A stretch of 64,000 nucleotides of DNA from Morinoia aosen (taxonomy: Eukaryota > Arthropoda > Malacostraca > Amphipoda > Talitridae), in contig CM059572.1 of assembly GCA_030386875.1 (NCBI GenBank), positions 40,793,732-40,857,731 of the forward strand. The letters are read 5' to 3'. The notes below the pieces were generated by a model, which was given only the letters and a program-made list of their open reading frames with translations, searched no databases and was not told where the DNA came from. The position numbers and the translations under genes were made by a program. Every line of letters begins with the position of its first letter. Within the stretch, counting starts at the first letter, position 1. This document shows, piece by piece, positions 23,501 through 34,935 of this stretch.

Positions 23501-24594
23501 TTCTTCTCTAAATACGAAGAATAGCTGTGCACATTGACAGGCAGAAAATGCCTTGAAATTTGCCTTGATGCAGCAATGAGTGATTTCAAAGCCCCGGCAT
23601 AAAGAAGTTTAATTTGGAGGACTTGTAAGGGAGCGAGGCTGGCAAGAAGCGGAACACTAGGCAGCACCAGCGACGCAGTTTCAATTTCGCTGTTGCTGAT
23701 GGCTCAAAATTCAGACTTTGCTTGCTCCTAAGAACCCAACTCCTAAAAATCGTTCATGGGCCTCTCATTATACGCGCTAATTAGAGACTCTCCAGAAGAA
23801 TTTTTGTGAAGGTAAACAATTTCTTAACGAGGTTTATTACATGACGTAGGCAGACACGAATTATGTAAAGGACGATCACCTCGTCTGACTGCGAGCTCGC
23901 TGGACGTGGAAATCAACTTGAGAATGTGTGGAGAAGGGGCAATGACTTTCTTCATGTTTATGAGGCTCATGTTCAGGTTAAGTGCGACGCTAACGGCTAC
24001 TTTTCTTTCAAATTCTGACCGTAGAGGTAATTTGCCGAACAAATTGCCGCTGCTGAAATTATTGCTTTTAATTAATATTTACTTTCAGCAATATTTCAAT
24101 GGTTTGTTGTTAAGGATTTTTTATTTGTGTCGCATTAATAGCGAAATTTTACTTAAACAAAATAAAACACGAATGTTTCATTAACTGTGGTAAATGGCCA
24201 CAAGTAGTTAATTTCTGGTATGCTAGATTTTATTTTCATAACGTCCTTATTACATACATTTAAAAATTTATGTATCAAAATAACGTTCTAAAATACCAAA
24301 TCTATTACTTCCAAGTCCACAAATTCCGGAGAAGTTTCCGCATCTCGATCACGAGTTACAAAAAAGTGATCCTGACACTCGGTTTAATATCAGAAGATCG
24401 TTCAGCTGAAGATGACTTGCTCCGGAAAAAATTCAAGAAGAAGAGGTTCAAAAGTTCAGACAGGGTCGGTCGATAGACGCATCAGTGTTTCGACGCTCGT
24501 TTATCTTTCGGTTTTCTCGAAAGCGACCCTTCAGGATGGAAGGAAAATGAATGTGGAGCGAAGACTCGCTAAAGTGATTGCATGCAAGAAGACA
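20571..24594. other. Unrecognised AT-rich sequence with one degenerate array
   Basis: Contains the 20-bp array at 21031-21190. A 15-base phrase CCACAAATCCTAAAT is repeated at about 22010 and 22038. GC-richer stretches at 22540-22960 and 23450-23700 carry short unrecognised frames. The stretch ends with the left target-site duplication (24583-24594) of retroposon copy 5. Confidence 0.4.
21031..21190. repeat. Degenerate 20-bp tandem array, 8 units
   Basis: Eight consecutive 20-base units beginning at 21031, consensus GAGTTTAATTTTACTTTGAC, with substitutions but no length change. The divergence marks an old array. Confidence 0.85.
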
Positions 24595-24955
24595 GATTAT
24601 AGATTATAAGTTAGTTTAAGCCTCCCTAACCGCTGCAAAAATAGAGCGTATCGAAGAGAGGAAGGAGGAAGGTACCTTTTAGTATGGAGATAAGAAAATG
24701 AGGAATCTATGCAGAAAGGGCATAGAAACAGTAAGATGGGAAAGAAGTTCATGAAATAAGATAAAAGTTGAAGAAGAAAGTCAGAGGTGCTGAAAAACAG
24801 GATAGTAGTGAACCGAAAAAAGTTGGTCCCTAAAATAACAAAAACATTTTATTACAACAAAAAGAAGGCCTACCTAACTCTCAGCTCGGGCCCTCCCATT
24901 TTTCCCCTGGGAGCGCTAATTCCCATAGATACAATAGTTGTATCCCCCTGAGGGG
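24595..24955 (-). mobile_element. Short retroposon copy 5, with target-site duplication
   Basis: Bounded by the perfect 12-bp direct repeat TGCAAGAAGACA (24583-24594 and 24956-24967). The left edge is a GATTATA-type tail. The right edge is GATACAATAGTTGTATCCCC then CTGAGGGG. It is closely related to copy 8 (32993-33356); both share AACCGCTACAAAAATAGAGC-like wording (one base differs here) and a truncated middle. Confidence 0.95.
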
Positions 24956-25228
24956 TGCAAGAAGACAATTTAATGAAAGCCACCAAAACTGGCGTCACTG
25001 TGAAGCTGATAAAAATGACTGGGACCAAAACTCTTGCGTAATACTGTAGGGAATGATTATTTTTGACTGTGTTCGCCGAGTGAAAAAAAAACTTAATTTT
25101 TTTGACTTTGTTAAGCTGAGGTAATTACTAAAACATTTAACATGCTAGTTTAGAGCTCACTCACATTGAGGATCAAATAATTTGCTCGTCGGAGAAAAAT
25201 TACGATGCAGTGATAAGATTAGTTTAGA

Positions 25229-25453
25229 TTACAAATTAGTTTTAGCCTCCCATAACCAGAACAAAGGAGTTCATGAAAGAGTAAAAAGGAAGGCACCATT
25301 TAGTGAAGAGCTGAGGGAATGGAGAATCTATGCATTAGGCGTGTTCCTATACAAGACATTCTGCCCATAGAAACATTAAATTAGGAAACAAGTTTACGAA
25401 ACAAGCTAAAATTAGAAAAAAATATTGTAAGTGCTAAAAAACGAAATTCTGTG
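25229..25453 (-). mobile_element. Short retroposon copy 6, part 1 (split by LINE)
   Basis: Starts TTAGTTTTAGCCTCCCATAACC and runs to GTGCTAAAAAACGAAATTCTGTG, where the LINE is inserted. The rest of this copy continues at 27169. Confidence 0.9.
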
Positions 25454-26762
25454 TAAACAATTATCGACCTATCTCCGTACTACCAATTATTAGCAAAGTA
25501 TTCGAAAAGATTGTGTATAAAAAAATGTACTCTTATTTTGAACATAAATCATTTCTTTACGATAAACAATACGGCTTTCGCTCTAAAAAATCAACAACAC
25601 AGGCTATATTAAATCATTTACAATTCCTCTATTCTAATATAGATGAAGGAAAGCCTGTCTTTTCTGTATTTCTTGACTTTCGAAAAGCATTTGACTGTGT
25701 GGACCATAAAATACTACTCTCGAAACTACACCGTTATGGCATTCGAGGGATTGCCCATGATTGGTTCAGGTCATACCTAACAAATCGCAAGCAATACGTT
25801 GACATTGACGACGCAACATCAGACCCACAGACAATTAGCCATGGAGTTCCACAAGGATCTGTTCTTGGGCCTCTCATGTTTCTGATTTTTATCAATGATA
25901 TTGTAAAATCTACATCATTCTTCAAATTCATACTTTTTGCCGATGACAGTACGCTTTCTGCGGTCCTTCCGAACCAAAATCCTGCTATGATTGTGGAGAG
26001 TATAAATACTGAACTTCACAAGGTTTCATCGTGGCTCAAAGCTAATAAAACAAGCCTTAATATTGCTAAAACAAATTATATTACATTCTCATACAAGAAA
26101 GATGTATCTCTCCCATGCGTTAAAATTGGCGAAGGTGAAATCGAAGAAACCAACTCATGTAAGTTTCTGGGCATCATAATAGATAAACATCTGACCTTCA
26201 AAGAGCACATCACTCATATTAGTTCTAAATTATCAAAATCCATCGGAATCCTAAATAAAGTTAACAATTTTCTGCCTGGAACAGCTTTACAAATGCTCTA
26301 CCGAACGCTCATTTCTCCATACTTGCAATACGGAATAGAAGTATGGCACGGAACTGATAAAAATAAAACCAACAAAATTTTTACTCTACAGATAAGAGCT
26401 GTCAGAGCGGTAAAGAACCTAGAATATAATGCTCACACAAATGATTCTTTCAAAATTTAAAAATACTTAAACTTTCGGATCTCTAAAAAATCTCCATCTG
26501 TAATTTCATTTACAAAACATTAATAAATGATGGTGACAATAGCCTAAGACAATTATTGACTGCGCAAACTGGTCATCACGACCATTTAACCCGAAATAGA
26601 AGTAAATTCATGCTTCCTTATTATTCAAAAGCCCGGTCGCAACACAGTATCCTCTTCGCTGGAACCAAAACTTGGAACTCTATACCTGCAGAGATCCGTG
26701 AATGTAATTCGTACAAAGTATTCAAAAGACATCTTGAGTCTCACTTCCTATCAGAATACTAG
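25454..26762 (+). pseudogene. LINE reverse transcriptase, truncated and frameshifted
   Basis: The frame is already open at the truncation point (NNYRPISVLPIISKVFEK, before the first ATG at 25513) and runs to 26460. Counting from that ATG, the catalytic Asp is in FLDFRKAF (residue 55), the GVPQGSVLGP motif is at 111-120 and FADD at 142-145; all are intact. After ...HTNDSFKI a frameshift near 26455 closes the frame. A second in-frame stop follows about 30 bases later in the continuing frame. The C-terminus resumes at 26556-26762 with LPYYSKARSQHSILFAGTKTW and a stop. The catalytic core is well preserved, so loss of function is recent, but the copy is dead: no endonuclease and two lesions. Confidence 0.93.
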
Positions 26763-27168
26763 TCGTGTAAGATCACCGTGTCAAAATCTTGCCTCCTACA
26801 TGTAACTAATGATAATGTCATAATGTAACTTGCCTTGGGTACCATAACCAATATTCTGTCTGTCCTTGAATCGTTTTATCAAACATACTATTAAATATAG
26901 CCGATTTGACCTATATTGTAAAATACAGCATAAAATATCGAGTTAATTATCTCAATGATCAGTCTAATGCGAAACTAGATTAAGTGAACTAGGTTAAACA
27001 TTTTGTACACCCTAGAATAACGTGATGGTAGGATGCCCTTGAAGTCGCTGAACTTGTTCGGGCCCACAGGTAGCTATACTCAAATTTGACCATTGTACTA
27101 GACTTAAGAAAAATTCTACCTCTGTATCACCTGTGGTAAATAAAATGTTTAAATTGTTTAAGTTGTTT
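25454..27168 (+). mobile_element. 5'-truncated CR1/Jockey-like LINE nested in a retroposon
   Basis: The element sits inside short retroposon copy 6 between AAATTCTGTG (25444-25453) and AAATTCAGTG (27169-27178), a 10-bp target duplication with one mismatch. It begins within the reverse transcriptase, so the 5' region with the endonuclease is missing, as usual in 5'-truncated LINE copies. The 3' untranslated part (26763-27168) ends ...GTGGTAAATAAAATG followed by a short AAATTGTTT tail. A second 3' end of the same family is at 55491-55602. Confidence 0.93.
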
Positions 27169-27290
27169 AAATTCAGTGAACCGAAAACAGATAGTTCGTA
27201 AGAAGACTATTGTTTCGTCGAAAGAAAGGTGTACGTAACTCTTAGCTCGGGGCCTCATATTGTCTCCCTTGAGCAATAATATTATGCAGT
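27169..27290 (-). mobile_element. Short retroposon copy 6, part 2
   Basis: Continues the interrupted copy with CAGTGAACCGAAAACAGATAG and then CTCTTAGCTCGGGGCCTCA, ending CTCCCTTGAG. The terminal hairpin of the family is missing. Confidence 0.88.
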
Positions 27291-27582
27291 GGTCCGGTGA
27301 GAAATAAAATATAAGCAAAACGGAAAATAAGTGAATAAAATTCAATTATAAAAATACATAATTACAAAATTAAAAAGCAATAAAGTGCAAGGGGCCAATT
27401 TATAGAAGTAAAAAGAAAAATTGTCTGCGTGTAAGTACGGAGATACACAATAATTTCGAACGCATCTACATGAAAAGCATTTCCGGAAACATTTTTTCGA
27501 GCGCATCTAAACTCACAAATTTTTCCGAATGATTATAATTTCGTGAATATCGAAGGAAAAATTTTCATATAGGGAACAATTT

Positions 27583-28002
27583 TGAACACATCGGCACTCA
27601 AATTTCTTAGATGCATCTCGATACTGAACACATCGGCACTCAAATTTCTTAGATGCGTCACAATATTGAAGACATCGGCACTCAAATTTCTTAGATGCAT
27701 CTCGATATTGAACATATCGGCACTCAAATTTCTTAGATGCGTCACAATATTGAACACATCGGCACTCAAATTTCTTAGATGCGTCACAATATTGAACACA
27801 TGGGCACTCAAATTTCTTAGATGCGTCACAATATTGAACACATCGGCACTCAAATTTCTTAGATGCATCTCGATATTGAACACATCGGCACTCAAATTTC
27901 TTAGATGCGTCACAATATTGAACACATCGGCACTCAAATTTCTTAGATGCGTCACAATATTGAACACATCGGCACTCAAATTTCTTACATGCGTCAAATT
28001 AT
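27583..28002. repeat. 42-bp tandem array, 10 units
   Basis: Ten units starting every 42 bases from 27583. Each contains CACATCGGCACTCAAATTTC followed by one of two linkers, GCATCTCGATA (units 1, 3 and 7) or GCGTCACAATA (most others). Looser copies appear upstream (27450-27580). Because 42 is 14 codons, plus 27582-28172 (LNTSALKFLRCVTI repeats) and minus 27533-27997 (HLRNLSADVFNIVT repeats) stay open. I treat both as artefacts. Confidence 0.95.
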
Positions 28003-29600
28003 CGAAAGCATCAGCACAATTTTTTTTTCAGATGCATCATAAATTTAAATACATGATGTTGAATACACGTAAGAGTTTTCAACACCGAATTTGTGTCAAT
28101 AAATTTGTTAAAGCTAGGAATACTTGCGTAAATATTGGTCCAAGTCGACACGCTTCGCAGGCTGCAATTTAGGTCGGAACATGCAAAGACCGCGCGCAAA
28201 TATCGCTGTGAGAACAGCTCGTTATGTAAAGAGTAACGCGTGTTTACTGGCCGCCTTGTTACGTCAAATGCAGCACAAATAAAACTGAGCTTTATGTGTT
28301 AGCAGAGCGCCCAGCGCCGTAATGGGTGGTGTGGGTAACTGAAATATTTCCCTGATTTCGAGTCGTGCGTCGGTAGCGTATCACATTTCCTGTAATGAGA
28401 GAAAATTGAAATCTTTTTGAAGTCGCTAAATGTTTTCATTTATTTGTGATAAGGGTTATGCTTTAAAAACGAGAAGAAGAAAGTTCGAGGGTTGAAATTC
28501 ACAATGTTTTTGCCCTCGATTACTCAATAGAAAGAGTGCAGGACTATCTTATGAGTGAGTAAGTGTTCCAACTCTCCTATTCGGAATTAATACATCATAC
28601 CAATGTAAAGGCAATAAATAGTGCAGCAGACGTGTATCAGAGTACCGACAAGACCGAGAGTGCAAGTGGGGAAAATTTTGTGCGATAAAAATATTAAAAA
28701 TCGATAATTTTTTACCAAGATGCACGGATTCAATAAATTTTCTGAAGACTGTCTACTGTCAGTGCTACCAGTATTTCGAAGAGCATACAATTTCAAGACC
28801 CTGAAAACATATTACTTGAGAGGCAGGAACCTCGAAAGTTAAACCAACGGCTCTCTCATAACTGCAGCGAAACATAAAGCAAAGGGATGGAACTCCATAA
28901 TTTTTCACCGTTTACTTAAAAAAATGTTTCACTGCTCCAATCAGCGCCGCTGGGCTGCAACCTAAAGAAATATGTAAACCAATTCTATGGCGCAAATTGG
29001 TCGATTTCTGGGGAATCTCACCCGTAAAATAAAATGGAGAACCATGGTAAAAGGGAGCATTCAAATTATAAACGTCCCGGAATACTCGGACTTCTCCCTC
29101 GGTTGTTAAAAAGGATATTCGAAACTTTTGAAATCGTCAGGTAGAAACTTTATAAAAAAGAAAGTACAAAATTGACATGTTTGCATACCAACAACTAAAG
29201 CACGCCAGCTTCCTATTCACTTTTATATACACACATGCGCATTTATGTGTATCTGATGAAGATATTCGAATTATAAAATTGGAACAATGGTTACATTCAA
29301 GACTAAGGTTGTTTGCATGAAACTTACGTACAAAGCAAATCTGGTTCCGAACCCGTTCATCGTCCGCATTAAAAAGAGAATAAGGAAGGGAGTCTGTTCA
29401 CCTTTCACTTTAGAAATGGTAGAGAAATTAAAAACTTTAAGTGACGTAAAAAACGACAGTTTTATGTTCTAGATGACTTGAACGGAGAGGAGAAATGGGC
29501 GGTAGATCCTCTAAATGAAACCTGAGTGTCGGTTGTGATGGATGAGATACAGACACTTCTAAATGCAGCGCCTCAAATTCAACTTTAGTCGTATTTATGA
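28003..29600. other. Unrecognised AT-rich sequence
   Basis: No family recognised. Short frames at 28587-28796 (minus) and 29287-29472 (plus, Lys-rich) have no known domains. Confidence 0.45.
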
Positions 29601-29727
29601 AATTAGATGCGTTATCTTAAGCCTCCCTAATCACAACAAGGTTATTCCAAAGAGGGGTAAAAGGAGAAATAATTTATTATGGAATTAAGGATTTGTGGAA
29701 TCAATGAATAAGGTGTCGCATTTCAAA
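29601..29727 (-). mobile_element. Short retroposon copy 7a, partial tandem duplicate
   Basis: 127 bases holding only the left third of the family, from AATTAGATGCGTTATCTTAAG to AATAAGGTGTCGCATTTC. It is repeated almost exactly in the next entry, so the same edge occurs twice in tandem. Confidence 0.88.
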
Positions 29728-30100
29728 AATTAGATGCGTTATTTTAAGCCTCCCTAATCACAACAAGGTTATTCCAAAGAGGGGCGCTAGGAGAAATAAT
29801 TTATTATGGAATTAGGGATTTGTGGAGTCGATGAAAACGGTGTGTCTCCATATCATGCGTGTGGAAGCCGCAAAATTGAAAGGAGCTTATGAAACCAGAT
29901 ATTAGATGAGGAAGATAGTTTTAAAGGCTGAAAAAACAGACGGTAGTATGCCGAAAAAAAATCTGTAATGAAACAAAACCTATTCTCCTTAAAAAAAAAA
30001 AGGATGACCTTCCTAACCTTCAGCTTGGGAGTTTGCATCTTCCTGTGGGAGAGCTAATTTCAATCGATACAATACTTGCGTTTCTCGAGGAGGTCTCATG
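29728..30100 (-). mobile_element. Short retroposon copy 7b
   Basis: Begins AATTAGATGCGTTATTTTAAG and matches copy 7a for its first ~120 bases. It then continues through CCGAAAAAAAATCTGTAATG, TTCAGCTTGGGAG and GATACAATACTTGCG to the family end, which is degenerate. Confidence 0.88.
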
Positions 30101-31631
30101 TATTATTATTTTTGTTATTATTAATAGCCTGCTCGAATGTATTTTATGAGTACAGTTTCTTAGTATTATGACTCATTCGTCACAACACTCATTGTGGTAT
30201 TCTTCATAGCTAACAGCCCCTCTATACGCATCGTTCTCTCAGTCACAAAACATTACTGCCTTTGTTCAACTCTCACTTTTGAAAATTCTAAGTTCTCCAT
30301 GCTTCACATATCTGAATTTTGATGACCCTTATTGTCTCTCGAATTCCTATTGGCCTCATTCGCAGACATCGTTGTACAGCGATCAAAATTTAATCTAGTT
30401 AAGTTCTCATTATACTTCTCTAAAAAAATATTTACTGCTGCATGAACAGCATGTGTGATCGTGTGCGCTTCGCATTCCAACTCGTGAATGGAAGCTAGAG
30501 CGGTGTATTAGCTAAATACCTACTGAGTAGCAAGATAAGATGGAAGCGGAAGAAAGACGAAGAAAAGATAGCAAAGAAGACCGGAAAAAAGAAGGCTTGA
30601 AAACTGAAAGAAGCACAGAGGGCACGAAAGATAAAAGTCTAGAAGGTTATCTCTGGCTGAGGAACTTAACAGTATTTCCCATGGTGGCGTCAGTGATCCC
30701 TGTAGCATAGGATAGACAAAACCTAAATAATCTAAGCCTATGTCCTACCCTGTGCCTATGGAGGGAATCTATTCCCTGAAGAAGCAGGACATTAACTGGT
30801 TACGTCAATATTCTATTTACCCCAGTGCACAGAGGTAAATTTCAATTTGTGCTCGAAAAACACACCTCGGGTACAGCCCACCAAAGAATACTCATTTGGA
30901 GGTTTATTTAGAAAGAATTACATGATGCTTTTGAAGGTATCAAATTTGTCTATGAAGCCGAATGAATGGCAGAAAAATTAATTCTTCAGACGATGTAGTG
31001 AAAGCTATCAATTCAAAGTAACCGATGGCTTAGTACTAGAAAGAAACAAGTGTTAGTGTCGACTGAAGTACCAAAAAAACAACCATCTTAGTATTGACTG
31101 TGAATGTTTTCGAATGACTTCAAATCCAATATGATTAACAGCAATATGAACAGCTCTTATGGTAGAGTCTAGCGAGCAACAAGTCTAAAATAAAAATAAA
31201 CTCATCACGTGATTTCCATCATACAAATCAGTAACGCACAAATACAAATTCATGGGCACTTTGCAAGCATCGTTTGCTCCCAGAAACTAGCGAGACGTGA
31301 AGGCGGAGGAAATATCCGGGAGGTTCCGGCAAGCAAGTGGTCACAAAATATTTAAGGAAGTCCCATAAAGAAAGCAATCTGAGCGTCCAAGCCATAGAGC
31401 ATGCGCCCATCAAAAATTACCCAGCGACTGGTTCAGGCAGCCCTCGGAGCAATGGACGTGATTGCATTGCTTGATTGGCAGCAATCGAGAGCAATCGGAA
31501 TTGTCTGAATTCTGGGGACAAGATTGGGTGTCCATCTAATTCGGTTAATGCTCAGCACGGAACGCTTCGGTCCTAGGTTCGGGCTAACAAACTGAATGCA
31601 TTTTTTCTTGGCAGGCCTAGTAATTCGTTCT
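30101..31631. other. Unrecognised AT-rich sequence
   Basis: No mobile-element edges or known coding content seen. The short frames at 30520-30708 and 31228-31413 (minus) are not recognised. Confidence 0.45.
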
Positions 31632-31800
31632 CCCTGTGATGAGGGAGCGTTCCGTCCTACGCCCTGTGCTGAGGGAGCGTTCCGTCCTGCGCCCTGTGCT
31701 GAGGGAGCGTTCCGTCCTGCGCCCTGTGCTGAGGGAGCGTTCCGTCCTGCGCCCTGTGCTGAGGGAGCGTTCCGTCCGCCCTATGCTAAGGAAGCGTTTT
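31632..31800. repeat. 30-bp tandem array, 5 units plus a degenerate one
   Basis: Units start at 31632, 31662, 31692, 31722 and 31752, each with CCCTGTGCTGAGGGAGCGTT; a shorter, changed unit follows at 31779. Plus frame 31596-31901 is open and reads PCAEGAFRPA repeats, a 10-residue period. It is GC-rich against the flanks. I treat it as non-coding. Confidence 0.95.
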
Positions 31801-32678
31801 GTCTAGAAAAAGGAGAACGAGCAGAAGGAGTTCCTAGTTCAGTAAGAGGAGAGGGCGGGAAGAGAGAGAAAAACCCTTATATCATTATATATGAAAAATA
31901 ATAGTACGAATCACAAAACTGCTCTTTACTTTCAAGTTGTTATGTTCTGAAGTTGCTTTACAGGCTGCATTTCAACAATCATAAATCGGTATTGTTAACA
32001 ATGCTTTGGTTCCGTTTACTAACTTTGGATAAACATTTCTTCTCCAGTACAATATTGTTTGAAAAGATGAATATAGCAGTGTTGGAATAAATAAAGGGTA
32101 TACAAAGGACTCTGTAAAAGCTACCCCTCTCATGGTACTGTTTGAAGAGCATAATATACTTATAAAAAATGGTAGAATTCCAATTTTCAACGAGAAAATC
32201 CCATTAAGTAGAGAAATAAGACCTTCTTAGCGCATTTTCTGTTTGAAAAGAGAGAAAAAAAACGCTCAACCCGTGACATGTCTCTAGCTGACTTTTAAGC
32301 AAGCCATGACACCCTCTCTTTTGTGACCTAGGACGAGCGGATGCGAAAGATGACGACCATAGCCAAATTAAATCAAGTCGTGCAGCCCACGTCCTTATTC
32401 AGTAACACCTCTTTACCACAGCAAAGTTTTCAGAGCTTATCAAATTAGAGCCTTCGCAGTAGAGGTAAACAAATAACTTCTCCAGCAGACACGAGCAAAA
32501 TGTTTTATCAACCATTTTAAAAATGTGGAAAGTAAGCCTGTTTTAAAATATGGTTAGCGAAGCTGCTACTTAATTACGCGAAGCAAAATACTGGCTTCAA
32601 GTCACATGAATCGTCACGGTGTTTAATACTTAAGCAACAATCAAAATGCATGAGTGAAGAATTTGACAGATGTTTCAA
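31801..32678. other. Unrecognised AT-rich sequence
   Basis: Nothing recognised between the 30-bp array and the first piggyBac-like MITE. Confidence 0.45.
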
Positions 32679-32896
32679 TACGTTGGTCGCGACGTGAGTT
32701 ACCAGTGTACATGGAGGCAATTTTCATAATGCTGTTGACAGACCAGTAGTCACAAACGCAATTTTATAAACACTTACTCGAAGTTAAATGAAGGCAAGAT
32801 TCAGTTAATGCTTGCTATTTTCAAAATAGCTCGCTACAATTGACTTTAAATTTGAGTTGAATGTTAAACTTCAGTTAACCGATCGCGGCCAACGTG
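32679..32896. mobile_element. piggyBac-like MITE, copy 1
   Basis: 218 bases with inverted ends TACGTTGGTCGCGAC (32679-32693) and GATCGCGGCCAACGTG (32881-32896). They are flanked by TCAA (32675-32678) and TTTA (32897-32900), degenerate TTAA sites. The body (GACCAGTAGTC, GCTATTTTCAAAATAGCTCG, GACTTTAAATTTGAGTT) matches the copies at 41104 and 43316. It has no coding capacity. Confidence 0.8.
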
Positions 32897-32992
32897 TTTA
32901 CAAATGCGCCACAACGTACCAAACAAAAAATTTAAGAAATTTTGTCATAAGAAGTGAGCCTGTGAACGCATTATCTGAAAAAACTTTTGAGA

Positions 32993-33356
32993 TCAGATTA
33001 GATTATAAGTTAGTTTAAGCCTCCCTAACCGCTACAAAAATAGAGCATATCGAAGAGAGGAAGGAGGAAGGCACCGTTTAGTATGGAGATAAGAAAATGA
33101 GGAATCTATGCAGAAAGGGCATAGAAACAGTAAGATGAGAAAGAAGTTCATAAAATAAGATAAAAGTTGAAGAAGAAAGTGAGAGGTGCTGAAAAACAGG
33201 ACAGCAGTGAACCGAAAAAAGGTGGTCCTTAACATAACAAAAAAAGCTTTTATTTCAACAAAAAGAAGGCTGACCTAACTCTCAGCTCGGGCCCTCACAT
33301 TTTTCCCCTGGGAGCGCTGATTCCCATAGATTCAATAGTTGTATCCCTTTGAGGGG
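32993..33356 (-). mobile_element. Short retroposon copy 8
   Basis: Left edge GATCAGATTAGATTATAAG, then GTTTAAGCCTCCCTAACCGC. Right edge TTCAATAGTTGTATCCCTTT then GAGGGG. It is flanked by a 16-bp direct repeat with two mismatches (32977-32992 and 33357-33372). It is the closest relative of copy 5. Confidence 0.92.
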
Positions 33357-34044
33357 GAAAAAATTATTGAGAATCCAAATTTTCTTCCAATACATAAATT
33401 TATGAATGAAAATAACGTGGAAATTACCAACAAATCCCATGCACACGGAAATCCCCTTCAGCTTTCATGTGCAAAACAATTGTAAAATTCCGTCATGAAG
33501 GAATATTGATGTAAAAATAAATTACACTTGAGAATTTGGGGAACTGTGATATATGTTATGAAAAATGTCGATCGACATTTTTAAGACACTTATGTCATTA
33601 CGTCTTTAGCATAATAGGTTGCCTGAAGCTCGGCTGATTTTATGATGAAACACAATTCAAGCGATCTGGTTTGAATTGTTTCTGTATTCCTAAGCCTATG
33701 TTTCTAAGCCTCCTGAGAGACAGACAACTTACTCTCAACAACTATTATTTTATTCCCATCCAGTACGAATAAAACGTTACTGGAAACAGTGAACACTGTT
33801 GGACTCACAATAAATAAAATTGAATGGAAATAGACATAAAATTATTCCACGGATATTCATCGCACTCTTGAACACACACGTTCAACAAAACAGAAACTAG
33901 TCAATGGCAGTAAACTGAAGACCGGACGACACAGCTTGGCTAAGTCCGAAACTGTAGCCCGATATCTCAGCAATTTAGCAAAAGGACTTCACATTTTCTA
34001 GGTACTCGTCAGCAGAAGAATTTCCAAGTCCCACGCGTGAACCC
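33357..34044. other. Unrecognised AT-rich sequence
   Basis: No family recognised. It leads into the open stretch that starts at about 34045. Confidence 0.4.
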
Positions 34045-34112
34045 TGAAGTTCGACGCTTCACAAGTTTTTGCGAAACGCTCGAGATGCCAAATAAATTCT
34101 GCGAGAGCGAAC

Positions 34113-34427
34113 ATGAAACGAGTTCTCAATCCAGACGAGACACTCGACACAAGTAGCGTTCACAACTCCGTAGCGCCCAGCAATCCTTCCGGCCAAGAAA
34201 CTTCAGGCAACGAGGTGTCCAATTCAAGAAAGCCCAATGAAAGAGCAATTCGATCCCCAGTCAATGATCTTGACGGTCTCCATTTCAAAGAATGTAATTT
34301 CTCTATATTGAAATCAGCGCAGAAAATGATCAAAGAGCTTTGCGGACTTGAAGCTACACCCCCTAACGACATTGCAATCTTCGACTCCATTCTGCTCAGG
34401 CATTGCCGAAATCAAAAATACAGATAA
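34113..34427 (+). CDS. Unrecognised open frame, possible exon
   Basis: 104 codons starting MKRVLNPDETLDTSSVHNSV, followed by a Ser/Asn-rich, probably disordered segment and a more ordered end (FSILKSAQKMIKELCGLEA, then FDSILLRHC). Upstream the same frame stays open for about 26 codons without an ATG, to a stop near 34035. Base composition is richer in GC than the flanks and the frame is not repetitive, which makes it the best non-repeat coding candidate in the window. No family is recognised. The stop lies a few bases before the tail of retroposon copy 9. It could be a terminal exon, a single-exon gene or a pseudogene. Confidence 0.35.
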   Translation: MKRVLNPDETLDTSSVHNSVAPSNPSGQETSGNEVSNSRKPNERAIRSPVNDLDGLHFKECNFSILKSAQKMIKELCGLEATPPNDIAIFDSILLRHCRNQKYR

Positions 34428-34435
34428 TGGGTTAG

Positions 34436-34935
34436 AAAAGTTAGTTTAGGTTTCCCTAAACACAACAAAGGTGTGCCCAAGAGAAAAAGGAGGTAAGCAC
34501 CATCTCGTTTGGAACTCAGGGATCGAAGAGTCTATGCACATCATGCGTCTCCCACACCCTGCTCATAGAAACACGACTGAAAAAAATTCCTAAAACAAGA
34601 TAATAGTTTTATAAGAAAGTTATAAGGGCCAAAGAAAAGCAGCAGTAAACCGAAAACAGATGATTTCTTGGCAAACTAATGTCTCCCGATCACTTCAGTT
34701 TTATCTTGAATTTTTGAGATGCAATGATTTTTTATTGAACTGATGATGGAGTTAGACTCTAAAACATTTTGTGATTAAATATGATTAATTTCTTTTTGAA
34801 CTTTATTTGTTTACAAGTTTTTAAACAAAATTCATTTTATTACAACAATGGGTCTCCCAAACATTCAGTTTGGAGCCCCGCATCTTCCTCCTGAGAACGC
34901 GAATTCTCAGACACAATAATTGTATTACCCTAACG
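34436..34935 (-). mobile_element. Short retroposon copy 9, with internal insertion
   Basis: Begins AGTTAGTTTAGGTTTCCCTA. After CCGAAAACAGATGATTTCTTG it is interrupted by about 150 bases of unrelated AT-rich DNA (about 34678-34830). It resumes with TTCATTTTATTACAACAATG and ends with a degenerate GACACAATAATTGTATTACC. Confidence 0.85.

Noticed and set aside
27533-28172. 154- and 196-codon frames on opposite strands
   Set aside because: Both result from a 42-bp unit (14 codons) lacking stops; there is no recognisable domain outside the array.
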